Assembly: GCA_036346375.1 (NCBI GenBank)
Contig: CM070502.1
Coordinates: forward strand, 20,622,924 to 20,686,923
DNA length: 64,000 nucleotides
Source: Guadua angustifolia
Taxonomy: Eukaryota > Streptophyta > Magnoliopsida > Poales > Poaceae
Reading direction: 5' to 3'
The position numbers were made by a program, and so were the translations under genes. The notes under the pieces were generated by a model that was given only the letters and a program-made list of their open reading frames with translations, was not told where the DNA came from and ran no database searches. Position 1 is the stretch's first letter. Every line of letters begins with the position of its first letter. This document shows, piece by piece, positions 1-12,425 of the stretch.

Positions 1-411
1 GCGGCGTCTCTGACACCTGACCCAAGTGGCGCGGCTAGGTTAGGGTTACAGGCGTGACGACGGGCCGGGCCAAGGCGGTGAAAGGATGGGCCGAGAGATT
101 CGCCCGAGTAGAGGAAGAAGAATTTAAAAGTTTTCCGAATTTAGAAAAATCCCAGAAATTTCAGATAAAGGCAATTAAATTCAAATAAATAGCAAATAAA
201 TTCAGAAAAATCTCCAAAAATACAGAAAAATTCCTTGAAGCACAAGGAACCCAATAAAAACTAGAAACCTTTAATTTGATGCATAGATTAATCAAATTAA
301 ATCTTCTAATTATTAGAAAATTCAAATTAAGCTTCGATTAATTCGAGAAAAATGCAAATAGCTCATTTTTAATTTTAAACATTCCAAAACTCAAATTTTT
401 GGGATGTTACA
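1..411 (-). mobile_element. LTR end fragment of a Tekay/Del-type Gypsy element
   Basis: A+T-rich sequence ending in GGGATGTTACA at 411. It aligns by eye along its length with 11400-11747, the end of a second LTR: both share the run of 'aaataaattc.gaaaaatctccaaaaatacagaaaaat', the 'cacaaggaaccca' block and the 'attcgagaaaa' block. The second copy is followed by a polypurine tract and a recognisable Gypsy pol tail, which gives the family and the minus orientation. The left part lies outside the window. Its end abuts Copia reverse transcriptase sequence, so this element probably inserted into that Copia. Confidence 0.6.
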
Positions 412-1481
412 GATGCTATACATGTTGTGATTATTAGGATCTGAGACTTTGACTCCTTCAGGGACTATCATATAAATGTCCGAATCCAGTGACCCATATA
501 AATATGCGGTCACCACATCCATCAACTGCATTTTTAATTTTAAGCTAGCTGCCATTGATATTAATTATCAAAATGTTATTTCACTCATCACACGAGAATA
601 GGTTTCATCATAATCGATGTCGGGTCTCTGCGTTAACTCTTGTGCTACAAGTCTCACTTTTATATCTCACCGCCTAGGTGTTTTCATTTCTCTTCTAATG
701 AAAAACCCATTTAATCCTCTAGAGAACACTTTAGGAAATATTTAGTCATCAGGACTAGGAACTTTCCTCTTATTAAGCGAGCACAACCTCAATTGCTTCT
801 TTTGTTTGACCCTATCTGAGCGTTTCTAGCACTCTGCCATGGACTTTGGATCTAGATCCAGCTTTTAGCAATTTTAGAGGCTAATATATGTTGACAATTG
901 TAGTCTTTCTTTTATTCATTTCTCCTGCATCATTTCAGGGATATTGCTATATTAATTTCTTCCAGCTCCTCGTGATTTCCCCTAACGATGGAGTCTGGGT
1001 GTTCCGATTTTTCAGCGTGAAATTATGCACGCAAATATACGCTGGGGTTATCATCTTCGGGATGGGTCACTTCAGGGATGTTACCATCTACAGGATAGCT
1101 CACTTCAGGGATTTTCCCAACATCAGGTTGAGCTTTTTCCACTGTCACAGGTAGTGTTCTCATTTTGTTTGGTTCTCTACTTCAGCGGACGTCTTCGCGA
1201 AATTGAGTCCCATGCACCTGGAGGCCTTCCCCTCTTCTTATCGTGAGGGTCAAGAGTGGGTTCAATATCCTTCTAGGGTATCTCCACTCTTTCAGGTGCA
1301 TATACTTCTTTCACTCCCTTATGATCAGTGAAGGCATTTGGCAGATCATTAGCTTATTTATTGCAGATTTATTATTCTCTGAACTTCAAGTTCGGTCTCT
1401 CTAGTGCGTGGATCTAAGGACTAGGCATTTTATAATGTGGTACTTATCTCCCCATAATGCCGAAAAATGTCCTTAGTATAA

Positions 1482-1787
1482 TCAGCGTACCGAGCCGTGT
1501 ACAGATCCCTCATCATAGGCTCTAGGTATTTTAATACACGACGGAGATTCATAACCTACATAGATCCTCAACTTTTGGTGAGGTCCTATGGTTGTACGCT
1601 GTGGTGGAGAGATTGGCATGTATACAACACAACCAGATTTTTGCAGATGGGAAATACTTAATTCTTTTCCACGCACTATCTGCAATGGAGAAATTTCGTA
1701 ATGTGCAGTTGGTCTAAGTTGAATTATTACTGCAGTATGCAGCACTGCGAGGCCCCAACAACTGGTGGGAAACCAACTATTCTGCAA
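1482..1787 (-). pseudogene. Copia integrase C-terminal fragment
   Basis: This is the longest open frame left in the decayed Copia, 101 codons. Its middle part carries the conserved Copia block after the integrase catalytic core: SPLQIVRGKELSISHLQKSG followed by VVYMPISPPQRT and LRIYVGYESPS. In intact elements this region lies between the integrase core and the reverse transcriptase and belongs to the polyprotein that inserts the cDNA. Here it is isolated by stops on both sides. No catalytic D,D,E residues lie in this piece. Confidence 0.65.
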
Positions 1788-3629
1788 GAGCGGCCAAGCA
1801 ATATAGTAAGTTTTGTTCTTTTAATATATTGACTCTGCAGGGCCATTTTAAGTGTGGATATTAGGTACGAGATGCTCTACATTAATTCTCGGAGCCATAT
1901 AATAATCATTAAATGCTTTGAGATAAACTCGCCAACATTCAAATGGACTTGATCCTTTCTTCTGGAAAGTAGGCTCTTAACTTAATAATTTAGGCAATTA
2001 ATTTTGGTAGAAGTATGGTTCCTAATAGATAAGAGACCTACATAGGACCATATAGTAGAAGCATCTATCAGTACCATAAAATTTCTTAGAAAGGACCCTA
2101 CAGGGGCTGAATAGGTCCACAGATATCACTTTAAATTTTCTCCAGGAAATTCAGTAATTCTTCCCTAACCCTTTAGGTAAGAAGATCTAAGAAGGAGCTT
2201 TCCTTTAGCACAACTAGGGCATAAGAAAACTACAGGTCCAGAAAGCCTTTATGCTATGGCCAACAGAATTATGATTAGTCTTCTTATAATTTTTAACTCA
2301 AGATAATCCAGTCGATCTACTAGATCTTAAATATTTCTGGGTTTTCATCGCAACACAAACTTCAGGTTTTATATGTGCATAGTATAACCCGGAGGAGAAT
2401 GAATGAAGGTTTTAACCACATGTTAATTACACCCATTAAATTTAGTTATGAGAAGGTATTCTGTACCATCCTCACTCTTTGTCTCTATATGGAAACGATT
2501 TAGACTAATGTCTTTAAAACTTTAAGAGAGTACGACTGGACTCAGGGTATAATATGGCATTCTTCTAGTGCCAACTTATGAGAGTATTTCTTCTAACGAC
2601 AATCATAATATCTTCTATTCACTTAGTGTGGTACAACTGCCTTCTAGACAAAATTTCTCCTCTACTATCGGATTATACCTTGTTCTATATATAGAAGTAT
2701 GATTTATCATTCGAACAATTGTTGCATCAGGAACAAATTGTAGAATATAGAACAAATATAGCACAATTTAAACAAATATCTGGGAAATCTTAATTTATTC
2801 AATTTTTAATGATAATCGCTCAACAGAAGCGTAGACCAATTGTTCATTTAGGAACTTAGGCTAAATTGATAAGGAAACTTATAAGGAATATGTGACATCG
2901 ACTAGCAAAGGAAGGAATACTCAGGAGATTAATCCAGGTCTCCATATGAGTCACATATGTCCTTCTAGGACCTCTCGAACTTTCTAATTTCAATAACCAT
3001 ATTATCACACTTTCCAGTACCCGTGTCAACAACAGGTTGAATGGTGAAGTATGATTCAACATTGTTTACACCGGGTCTTATTGATTTTTCCTGTGGATTT
3101 TGTGTAAAGGCCTACCACATACTTGGGGATGCAATAGTTGCATGACCAATAGGCAACGCATTCATACTTAAAATAGGGTTTGCAGCCTTACTTTTGGAAG
3201 TCCTTGGCCATTTACCTTTACTTTTCCACTATGAATTGCTCTTCCCCTTCTTATCATTTTGCCCTTACTACGGCCACGGCTATTGCTAGCCTGCTAAGCA
3301 TTTTGCATGTGTTTCAGGCACTGCAAGACTCCCATTAGAAAGTGCGTGATGATACTTCATCATATCTGACGGTTTACGAGGAGAGCGGGGATAACGGCTT
3401 CAGGCTGGGAAAATAGTAGCTCCAAAAGGTCGAGCTAACAGATTAATCTTTGTATTCATTGCCCGGGTAAGGTAATTGTTGCCATTCAGGGCAAGCTTGA
3501 TAAGTTCCCTCTTTGCGATGTCCAACACATCCTATTTCTATTTATGCAAAATGACTTTTACTACTGGTAAAATCATTATATTGCATGCTCACTCTTCAAT
3601 CAGTTAAGCCTGATCTATATCTATTCAGT

Positions 3630-4372
3630 AGATAATTATCTAAATGTTTCCTAAAATTTTTCTAGCAATTTTCATGACTTTCTGCTAATTATTTAGCAAC
3701 TTTCAGAATTACCATGTAACACGAAAATAAATTTCAACATATATCAATATGAAAATTATGCTAGGACAATTAATCCAGATAAATGGAGCTTTTAATATGC
3801 TATATAAAATTTTGTAGCATTTTTCATAGTTTTCTGTTAATTTTCAAGCAATTTTCAGAATCACTAAATAACAGAAAATAAAATGTCCAGTATATATAAA
3901 CATGAAAACCAAGCTAAAAAATTTAATCTAGCAACATGACGCAGATCATAGGAACATGGGTAATGATATGGGTAAGCAACACCTTTGCTAATTACATCTT
4001 ATGTAACTCTTGTTGGTTGGGTATGAAATCATGTAATGAATGCCTCTGTCAACATAACTCTTGGCCAGGTCAACCCGCCCCGAGGGCTCATATGAGGGAG
4101 GGAGCACTTCCCGATTCCGGGTGCCAATTAAGAAACCTAGCCTCATATGTGTTTTACTTAGACACCAATTGTCATGTATCCGTTTCTTCAAAACTGAAAT
4201 AAAAAACCCAACCGCTTATGCCCTCAAGCCAAAACCGCTTTGATAGCTTGATTATTTCCATAATTTCCTAGCATTTTTTGTTAATTACTAAGCAATTTTC
4301 GGAATTACTTAAATAACATAGAAATAAATTTCAGCACATATAAACATGACATAAAGCTAGAAAACAATCCCA
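3630..4372. repeat. Three degenerate copies of a ~110-bp A+T-rich unit in the Copia leader
   Basis: Blocks near 3660-3765, 3815-3930 and 4265-4372 share the same order of motifs: 'tagcattttt', 'ttctgttaatt', 'aagcaattttc.gaatta', 'taacatagaaaataaa' and 'catatataaacatga'. The third copy is separated from the others by about 330 bp of different sequence. They lie between the 5' LTR and gag of the decayed Copia, where an untranslated leader is expected. Confidence 0.55.
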
Positions 4373-4504
4373 GAGCATAGAACTTCCAAAGTGTGCTAAG
4401 TATCAATTTGTTAAATTTTACAGAAGCCTATATCCTAGACAAACTATCTTCTAGGATTTTAATGTCAATTTTCAGATTTTTAATAACATTTTTAGATTTT
4501 TTTT

Positions 4505-5040
4505 TTCTCGAGTGGGCTTCTAGCCCACAAGACACTCTCGGCCTAAAGGCCAGCCTTCGTTGGTTTCGGCACATCGGCCCGAAAGGCAAGCGCAGCCTTG
4601 GTCTGCTAGGAGCGAGACACACGCAGCCACAGCCCACAGGGCGACGCCGTGCTGAGTAGCCAGGCGGCGGCGGCCAATGCGGGAAGCGCAGCAATTGGCG
4701 GTGCGGCGGTCACGGCCAGCGGCGGGGCCAAGGGTCGCAGCGCTACGGATGCGAGTAAGCACGGGCGTAGAAGGATCGCGGGCGTGAAAGCCGAGGACTC
4801 CTGGTTGCGCCACCGCTGCAGGCGAGAAAGGTGAGGCCCGCCTCTTGCCGGCGTGTGCTTCAGGCACAGACCGCATGGCACAGGCGTAGAAGCCGATGTG
4901 TCGGCCTTCGCTACAGGCGAAGAAGGCAAGGTCCGTCCGGTCGCGCTGCTATCGCGGACGAGGAAAACGAGGCCCACTACTGCGGCGAGGGAGCTGAGGG
5001 AGTCCTAGATTATGAACTCGCAAGTTGTGCTTAAACAAGG
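4505..5040. other. GC-rich patch without a recognisable gene
   Basis: An abrupt GC-rich block inside A+T-rich retrotransposon leader DNA. Several overlapping frames are open on both strands, as expected by chance at high GC, and none gives a protein I recognise. It may be element leader sequence or captured host DNA. Confidence 0.35.
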
Positions 5041-5664
5041 CTAATGATCAGCCTGTCTTGCTCGTGTACGCACGCGGCACGCCTCCTGCTTCCTGGACGT
5101 GCACGTCTCCTTATCATTTTTATCATCTGTTACAATACTATCTATACACAGGACTCCATGCATGATTAGTTCTGGTCATCGGTTAACAATAAGGACGGTC
5201 GCTGGTCACCGATCAGCAGATGACCATCTATTTAACTATGAGCGTCGTACGATCGATACATGATATATGCTAGTTAATATTAGCACCGTCCCACGCAATC
5301 TTGGTGTATAAATTGGACTTTCCAGCAAGATCTGGTTGTGAAATACGCACCTTGTGATTAGGATGACAGCGATCAAATTTAAGTCTGAATCACAATGTTG
5401 CTAGATCGATAGCAAAATCTCCAAAATTTCCGATCTACTAAATTCAATTACGATTCAATAGTTCATGTCAATTTGATACCTTTATTCAATCTGGGGGAAT
5501 TTTGTAGACTATCGCGTAGGATAGAGTCGCGTAAGACTTTTTCGGCATTGCCAGTGTGATGGCAATTTGATTGCAGATCGGATCGGGCGATCAATCGCCG
5601 GTAGTAGATCGTTCGTTGTAGTCGATGATCCTCCTTGTGATCGAGACTCGTGCTGATAACGTGT

Positions 5665-6010
5665 TGTAAAACGTCGTCGTTTGCCCGAGATCAATCACAT
5701 AATCTGTAGATACAATCATAGAAGTAAGAACAATGGATACAAAATGTAGAGGTGAAATTCTCTCTCGCTTTATTAGATTCAATTGAATACAATGGGGCAC
5801 ACCCAATATATGTAGGAGAGGAGAAAAGAGTTCGGATTCGCCCACGCAAATAAGAGATAGAGTCCTAACTAAACACGGTTGGACTTCCTTATTTCATAAT
5901 AGAACCTAGCCTTGGCATGGATTTCTTTTAGAACCAGCCTCAGCACGGAATTTTTTTAGAACCAACCTTGGCATGGAATCAATTTGAATATCCAGGCTTA
6001 AACCACAAAG
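5665..6010 (-). repeat. 5' LTR of the decayed Copia, with ~27-bp internal repeats
   Basis: It begins with TGTAAAACGTCG on the plus strand. The primer-binding-like sequence TTATCAGCACGAG (minus strand) lies just inside. Three near-tandem units of 'agaaccnagccttggcatgga' plus a T-rich tail occur at about 5906, 5932 and 5960. The right border is not defined. Confidence 0.45.
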
Positions 6011-6479
6011 TAAATGACTAGTGAGCAGTAGAACTTGTAGAGTATAATGCATCAGTAGATTTCTTCTACTATCAATCTTGCAAGCAGCTTATATTCATGC
6101 TGATAGATCAAATTGTTGCAGGTTTGGATAGTCGATGACACTGACGATAAAGAACAAGCGATGGCACCAATAGGAACGATATTCATTCCTATATCAATCC
6201 CCCCTTAAGAAAGTACGCAAGGACTGCACTTACTTGAGCACCCAAGCAAAGAAAATCCCGGAGACAATGTAGAATATCCACCCCTGTGAGGTAATACATA
6301 TATGAAATATAGGCTATCGTTATCTGCTTTATTAAAATTGAACCAATCAAAATGGAGATGTACCGAACCTTTTCTGAGTGCTCTCTGTTTGCTGACAGAA
6401 TTGGCTGCCAAGGAGGGTGATGGGTGCATGTCATATTGCTGGAATACTTCTGTTAGAATATATTTCACCGTTGTATATT

Positions 6480-6722
6480 GGGAAGAACTAGCGCTCGGAC
6501 GCCTCTTGCAACATTTTTTTTAACGCTTGAAACATTTTTTTCCGACGCGTGCAACATTTCTTTCAACGCTTTCTTTCAACGCTTGCAACATCCGTTTATT
6601 GTGCCACATTTCACTGTTTGTCGAAGAAAAATGTTGTACGCGTTGGCAAAAAATGTTACACAAGTAAAAAAAATGTTGCAATGCGTCCGAAAAATTTAGA
6701 CGTCCGAACTGTAGCAATTCCG
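6480..6722. mobile_element. Mutator-like MITE inside the left Copia LTR
   Basis: 243 bp flanked by the 9-bp direct repeat TTGTATATT (6471-6479 and 6723-6731), which occurs once at the matching place in the right LTR. The ends form an imperfect inverted repeat: GGGAAGAACTAGCGCTCGGACG on the left against CGGAATTGCTACAGTTCGGACG (complement of the right end). The interior is built of 'tgcaacattt' motifs in both orientations. A 9-bp duplication is the hallmark of Mutator-like elements. Confidence 0.8.
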
Positions 6723-6948
6723 TTGTATATTTGGTAGTCAAATATTCTCCTTTATTGGTTTAATTAACCTTATTTGTAGCTCCCTGATTTGTAGCCTTGT
6801 CTGTAGCATAAACCATGTTTAGCATTTGGCTATTTATGTACATTGTATCAATGGAAAGATCATTGCGTGATCAATCACACGCTTTCATGGTATCAGCTTA
6901 ACTTCAATTCTCTACCTCTCCTGAGCGTTCATCCTCCTCCACGCCACC

Positions 6949-7194
6949 ATGGCAGCACCTGGCGACCCTGCTGCCACTACAGCTGCAGCATCTGCTGCTA
7001 CCGACGTGGTCATCCCTGTCAATCCCGCTTCCGCTCTATCCACGATCAATATGCACAAGTACATACCGTTCTCCCTACAGCTCAACCCACCCAACTACAC
7101 GCGGTGGCGTGAGCTCTTGCTCATCCTCGTCGGCAAGTTCGACGCCACGGCACACCTCCTCGACGATGCCCCTGATGCTCCTGACACGGTTTGA
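6949..7194 (+). pseudogene. Copia gag N-terminal fragment
   Basis: 82 codons starting shortly after the primer-binding site. The end carries the conserved gag start of plant Copia elements: an 'LNPPNYTRWRELLLILVGKF' block followed by AHLLDD. In intact elements gag forms the virus-like particle. Here the frame stops at 7192 and the following sequence jumps within about 200 bp to the pre-RT linker, so the rest of gag, protease and integrase are deleted. It starts with ATG in good context (caccATGG). Confidence 0.75.
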
Positions 7195-7699
7195 ACAGCC
7201 ACCAACCTCGCCGTTCTATCGCTCCTCTACGCCTCCATCTCCGATGACATCCTTGGGTTCGTCCTCACCATTAACGCCCTTGAGCCGCCCTTGGGCGTGG
7301 CCATGATGTCTACTTAGTGCACTGCCCTGCCCATGCCTTTGTTGCCACGCGTGGCTGATGTGGTCTCACCACGTGCATTTGGAGCCCGATTGCCCTGAGC
7401 AGTCTACACCCCAATCGCGCCAACATCACCATGCGTGGCTGATGCTGGCTTGGCATACACTCCTGCCGCCTCCTCCGGCCAGCCCATGCCTACGTCACCG
7501 TGCGTTGGGCCTGTCCTCGCTCCCACACCGCTGTGCATTGGTGGCGCTCCACGCGTGGTAGACGCGTCATCCAGCGCAACCGAGCCAGCAACAGCACCTG
7601 TACCGCCTCAACGAGTCGCCATTCCGCTTGTCTCCAATGAGCACACCATGGTAACTCATAGCAAACACGGTTTTCGCATTCCTAGACAAGTTTTTGATA

Positions 7700-8900
7700 T
7701 TCATATTGCCGTTTTGCCTGCTATTTCCCCACTCCTAAAAACATACCGTGGTGTCCTCAATGATCCAAACTGGCAGGCGGCCATGCAGGATGAGTTCCAT
7801 GCTTTTGCTCCAATCAAACATGGGATCTCGTTCCTCCTCCTCGTGCCAATATTGTCACCGGAAAATGGGTTTATTGCCACAAACTCAAACCCGATGGCTC
7901 TCTTGATCGATACAAAGCCCGCTGGGTTCTCCGCGGGTTCTCCCAACAACCTGGTGTTGACTTTGATGAAACCTTTAGTCCCGTCATCAAACCGTCCACC
8001 ATTCGTACCGTCCTCTCTATTGCTCTTTGCAACAATTGGGCTCACCAACTTGATGTCAAAAATGCTTTTCTCCATGGCACCTTAGCTGAAAACGTGCATT
8101 GCCAGCAACCTTTGGGTTTTGTTGATGCCGCCAAACCATCTTATGTCTGCCGCCTCAACAAATCCCTTTATGGCCTTAAACAAGCTCCTCGTGCATGGTT
8201 TAGCCGCTTCACATCTTACCTTTTCTCTATCGGATTCATTGGTTCAAAGTTTGATGCCTCGCTCTTCATATACCACCACGGCTCTGACACGGCCTACCTA
8301 CTGTTGTACGTTGATGACATTTTGCTCACAGCGTCCAACTCCCATTTGTTAGAACTTCTCATCCTTCTCCTTCGCCATGAGTTCTCCATGTCTGATCTTA
8401 GGTCTCTCCACTACTTTCTTAGCATTGCTGTTTCACGGGACAACAATGCCGTGTTCCTTTCACAAACCAAGTACACCACTAAGATTCTTGAGCGCATCAA
8501 CATGGAACACAATGCAACCCATGTGCCACTCCTCTCGATGCTCGGGCCAAGTTGCCCACAACAGTTGGTGCGCCCGTCACTGATGCCAACCTCTATCGTA
8601 GTTTAGCTGGAGCTCTTCAATACCTCACTTTTACACGGCCCGACATTACTTATGTTGTCCAACAAGTTTGTCTCCATACGCATGATCCTCGCGAGCCGCA
8701 TTTCCACATGCTAAAATGCATCCTTCGGTATCTCAAGGGTACCATCACCTTCGGCTTGCAGCTCACCCGCTCTTCCATGAGCAACCTTGTCGCCTACAAC
8801 GACGCTGACTGGGCCGGTTGCCCAGACACACGTCGGTCTACCTCTGGTTACTGCCTATTTCTTAGTGATAACCTCGTCTCATGGTCCTCCAAGTGCTAAC
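7700..8900 (+). pseudogene. Copia reverse transcriptase-RNase H remnant
   Basis: The RT is split over several frames. One frame at about 7960-8085 gives FDETFSPVIKPSTIRTVLS and DVKNAFLHG. The frame 8094-8606 gives SLYGLKQAPRAWF and the catalytic YVDDILLT block. The frame 8552-8899 gives the RNase H end DADWAGCPDTRRSTSGYC. The enzyme would copy element RNA into cDNA. At least two frameshifts and a stop after 'SWSSK' inactivate it. Confidence 0.85.
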
Positions 8901-9512
8901 ACACTGTGTCTCGTTCTAGTGCAGAGGCCGAGTACCGTAGGGTTGCCAACGCCGTCGTCGAAGCCTGTTGGCTTCGCCAGTTGCTTTTTTAGCTACATCG
9001 ACCACTATGGACGGCTACCATCATCTACTGCGGCAACGTTAGCACCGTCTACCTCTCCACCAACCCAATGCAACATCATGCACCAAACATGTGGAGATTG
9101 ACTTTCACTTTGTCTGCGAGCGAGTCACCCTAGGCCAAGCTCGTGTTCTTCACGTACCATCCGCTTCTTAGTACGTGGATATCGTCACCAAAGGCTTGCC
9201 AACGTCGTTGTTCGAGGAATTCAAATCTAGTCTCAACGTCCGCAACACTCCCGCTAACACTGCAGGGGACTATTAGAATATATTTCGCCCTTGTATATTT
9301 GGTAGTCAAATATTCTCCTTTATTGCTTTAATTAGCCTGATTTGTAGCCTTGGCTGTAGCATCAGCATCAACCGTGTTTAGCCTTTAGCTATTTATGTAC
9401 ATTGTATGAATGGAAAGATCATTGCGTGATCCATGACACGCTTTCAACTTCACGCTCTGGAAGAATGGAGCATGCACGAGTGTGGGGATGACATGATGGA
9501 TGTCGAGAAAGG

Positions 9513-11880
9513 ATGGTCACCGCTATCCCGGATTACCTCCGTGTTTCAACCGCTTAGTCCAGAACAATTAGCCACAAAGATACAAAGGATGATAACACGA
9601 CATATCATAAAGTTCATAACAAGATAAGCAAAAGAGTGTAACAACATCATCACATTATTACAAGTATGAAGCCTTACTACCAAGTGTAAAAGCTAGCCCA
9701 CAGCAACCGATGCGCTCCTAGAAGATCGAGTCGCCCTCCTCCTCAAAGTCTCCAAAGACAAATGTCGAACGGTGGAATGCTCGCTCGATCTCCTCATCTC
9801 GCTTTATGGAATAAGCAACAAGCAATAAAAAAGCGAGGGTGAGTATGCAACATACTGCAAGTCTCGGAAACTTAATGCAAATAACTAAATGCATGGCTTA
9901 AGCAAAGGATGGCATATAGTTTCATTTGCATAAAGCGAAATTGAAATTTAAATACAAGTAATAATTTCATAAAGCAGCATTTAACAAAAATGTAAATTTC
10001 ATAATTAATTAAACTTGAAATATAACAATTTCCAGGTTCCAACTACCTGGTTGGCTCTAGCAGCCAAACTAATATCCGGAGCTCTAGCCGCTCGCGGATT
10101 CCCAACCACATTTTCATTTTTAAACCAAATCCATCATTTCCATTTTAAAACCAAAACCGTAAAATCTACTATGTGAAAGCGCCCACGCTGTTCTTGTCCG
10201 TGGGCACGGCTACTTAAGTAGTTTTTAAGACTCGCAGAGCGGGTACACTTTACCCACACGACATGATCAACCTGCTTTTGCCGTGCCAAGAACACACTTC
10301 CTTTGGTGTGTCGGCAAAGAGATCATGACAAGGCCTTTACAATGCACATACCGCTACCGACTTCACCCGCTAAGGTTTCGCTCTCACACATTTCTTGCGC
10401 TTTGCAAGTGTCATCTCGACAAACTCGCATGACAACTTCCATCGGGCGAAGTCAAATAACGATACATGCAAATTACTTAGCCAGTCGCACTCCATATAGA
10501 CATGTGGTTGTACTCAGATAGCATGGCCCAAGGTAACACACGATCGGTCCTTAATTGACTAGGGCGACAATCACATTCCAAAATTTTGTGCATCCCGCAC
10601 CCGCCATTCAACCAATTCCGCCTTGCCTAAATCATTTTTCACTTTTAATTTCAAATTAATACCGCAACACCAATTGCCATAATTTCCACAATTCATTTTG
10701 AATCAAGAATGAAATCATTTCCATAATGGTAAGGTACCGACGTGATTAAGCATGGCTAAGCATTTTCTACCGCTCCCATAATACCAAAAATGATTATTAT
10801 TAACAGTACTTAATTTTCCTAGGGTGTCAATGGTTGTCATAATGAATATCAATGCGGTTATAACAATGTGGCATTTATCTAAGCATTTAAAGTGACATTA
10901 AAGTACGATACGTAAATTAAATAGCATGCAATAATTTAAAAACAAAATAGCATTTCATAAACTTGGGTTCAATATGGTCAAGGAGACTTGCCTTCAACCT
11001 CTTCCGCTGTTGCTACCCTTGCTCAACCGATGCTGCCTATATGCTAAACACGCATGCTCCTCTTGCTCAACCGAGTTCAAGGAGGAGAACGCCTATATGC
11101 ACATGTCGCCAAACACGCAAATCGAGACAAGAAATAAATAAAATAGAAATAAATAAAATCCAAAAATTCATAAAAATGACACCAACAGATAGATCTTGAT
11201 TTTATATTAATTTAGAAATTTGAATCGTTCAAATCGGAGTTCGAACGGAGGAGAACAGGTCTTCCGAAGTTTTAATGGGGAGAAAACCAGAAATATTGGA
11301 AAGGGTTGACACATGTCGCCACGCGATTGGTTGATAATTCAGATATTCGAGAAAATAGAAGAAAAAAATTTATCCTCATGTGAGTGGGCCTGATCAAGGA
11401 ATAGAACGGGCCGAGTTGAATGAATAGGGATTTCGGCCCATTCGGAGGGAAAGAAATTTAAATACATTTCCGAATTAAAGAAATTCTAGAAAAACCGAAT
11501 AAACTCCAATAAATCCAAATAAATAGCAAATAAATTCGGAAAAATCTCCAAAAATACAGAAAAATCAAATAAATCACAAGGAACCCAAATAAAATAACAA
11601 TTAATTAATTTGAGTTATAAATTAATCATATTAAATCCTTTTTAGATTCTGAAAATTCAAATTGAGCTAGATTAAATTCGAGAAAATTTTCACGGGTTTG
11701 AATTTTGAAATTTGAGCACAAAGATTTCGAAAATTTGGAATGTTACAAACCTCCCCCCCTAACAAGAAATCTCAACCCCGAGATTTGGAACTAACTAGGG
11801 AAAAAGGTTGGGGTAGTCCGCTCTAAGATCCTCCTCGCGCTCCCAGGTGGCTTCCTCTTCCGGATGATTACTCCACTAGA
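9513..11880 (-). mobile_element. 3' LTR and pol tail of a Tekay/Del-type Gypsy element
   Basis: The LTR ends at 11747 (plus-strand TGTTACA). On the minus strand the polypurine run AGGGGGGGAGGTT (11748-11760) lies directly before it, so this is the 3' LTR of a minus-strand element. The LTR's other end lies near 9513-9520, about 2.2 kb away. Positions 11795-11875 encode the C-terminal end of pol. The element is cut off to the right of about 11.9 kb. It sits just beyond the Copia flank in copy 1 of the duplicated sequence. Confidence 0.7.
11795..11875 (-). pseudogene. C-terminal tail of Gypsy (Tekay) pol
   Basis: 27 codons ending in TAG at 11795-11797. The protein reads NHPEEEATWEREEDLRADYP and ends NLFP. 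This is the tail that follows the integrase/chromodomain in Del/Tekay-type polyproteins. A stop lies immediately upstream and the rest of pol is missing. Confidence 0.65.
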
Positions 11881-12425
11881 CTTTCGTCTTGTGATTCCTA
11901 GTTGATGTGCGAGAAATAAAGAAGACTTCTATTTTAATTTTAGGTAAGCAGATGAGAGATACTAATACTTTCTACATGTCTCTTTTGTTTAAATAACTAG
12001 TATTGTTAATAATCTAATTTATATAGTGGTATGTGGTATGATTAGAATATTTGAGGTGAAAGAAAAGATGCATTGTCATTACTCTCATTTGGGAAAAATC
12101 GAATGTTTAATATCAAGAAAGGTATTTGAATACAATGGTTGATTTGTATAATTCAACATTAGTCGATTTAAATGTGCCGAGAATAAATGTCATTTCGAGT
12201 TGACTTTAAATTGGAAAACATGTATAGATAATTCAAGTATCTTTGGGTTGAGGTAAGAGGATTATAAGATGATTCATGGTGATTTAACTTGTTTGCTCAC
12301 TTTGGTAAACAAAGGGTCATTTTCTTTGGTTTTGAAAACTAAAGGAATAAAATGTATAGACTCAAAAGATCGATCCACAAGGACGTACTCAATACCACAA
12401 CAAGTGCCATGTACAATCACATAAG

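Larger units (their letters stand above)
412..6010 (-). mobile_element. Decayed Copia retrotransposon, minus strand
   Basis: Read on the minus strand, 412-620 encodes a Copia reverse transcriptase with stops: fragments such as DIDYDETY, KLKMQLMDVVTAYLYGSL and DIYMIVPEG. Positions 1482-1790 encode the integrase C-terminal region (SPLQIVRGKELSISHLQKSG, then GPHQKLRIYVGYESPS). Roughly 2800-3400 looks like decayed gag. The order RT, integrase, gag from left to right shows that the element runs leftwards. TGTTTTACAACACGTTATCAGCACG-like sequence at the 5665 boundary marks the 5' LTR edge and primer-binding site, so the 5' LTR starts at 5665. Its outer end near 6010 is a guess. RNase H and the 3' LTR are absent or lie left of the window. 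Stops and frameshifts are frequent, so it is dead. Confidence 0.7.
6446..9451 (+). mobile_element. Internally deleted Copia element with both LTRs and TSD
   Basis: The element proper is 6451-9446. The left LTR is 6451-6887 and the right LTR 9271-9446. A perfect 5-bp target duplication ACTTC occupies 6446-6450 and 9447-9451. TGGTATCAG at 6888 is the initiator-Met primer-binding site, and GCAGGGGA at 9262 is the polypurine tract. The internal part is only about 2.4 kb. It keeps a gag start, then jumps to the linker before reverse transcriptase, then RT and RNase H. Protease and integrase are missing and the frames shift. Without its insertion the left LTR would match the 176-bp right LTR closely. 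The element is non-autonomous. Confidence 0.92.

Noticed and set aside
4428..5034. Several overlapping frames of about 60-120 codons
   Set aside because: High GC opens frames on both strands by chance; nothing is conserved.
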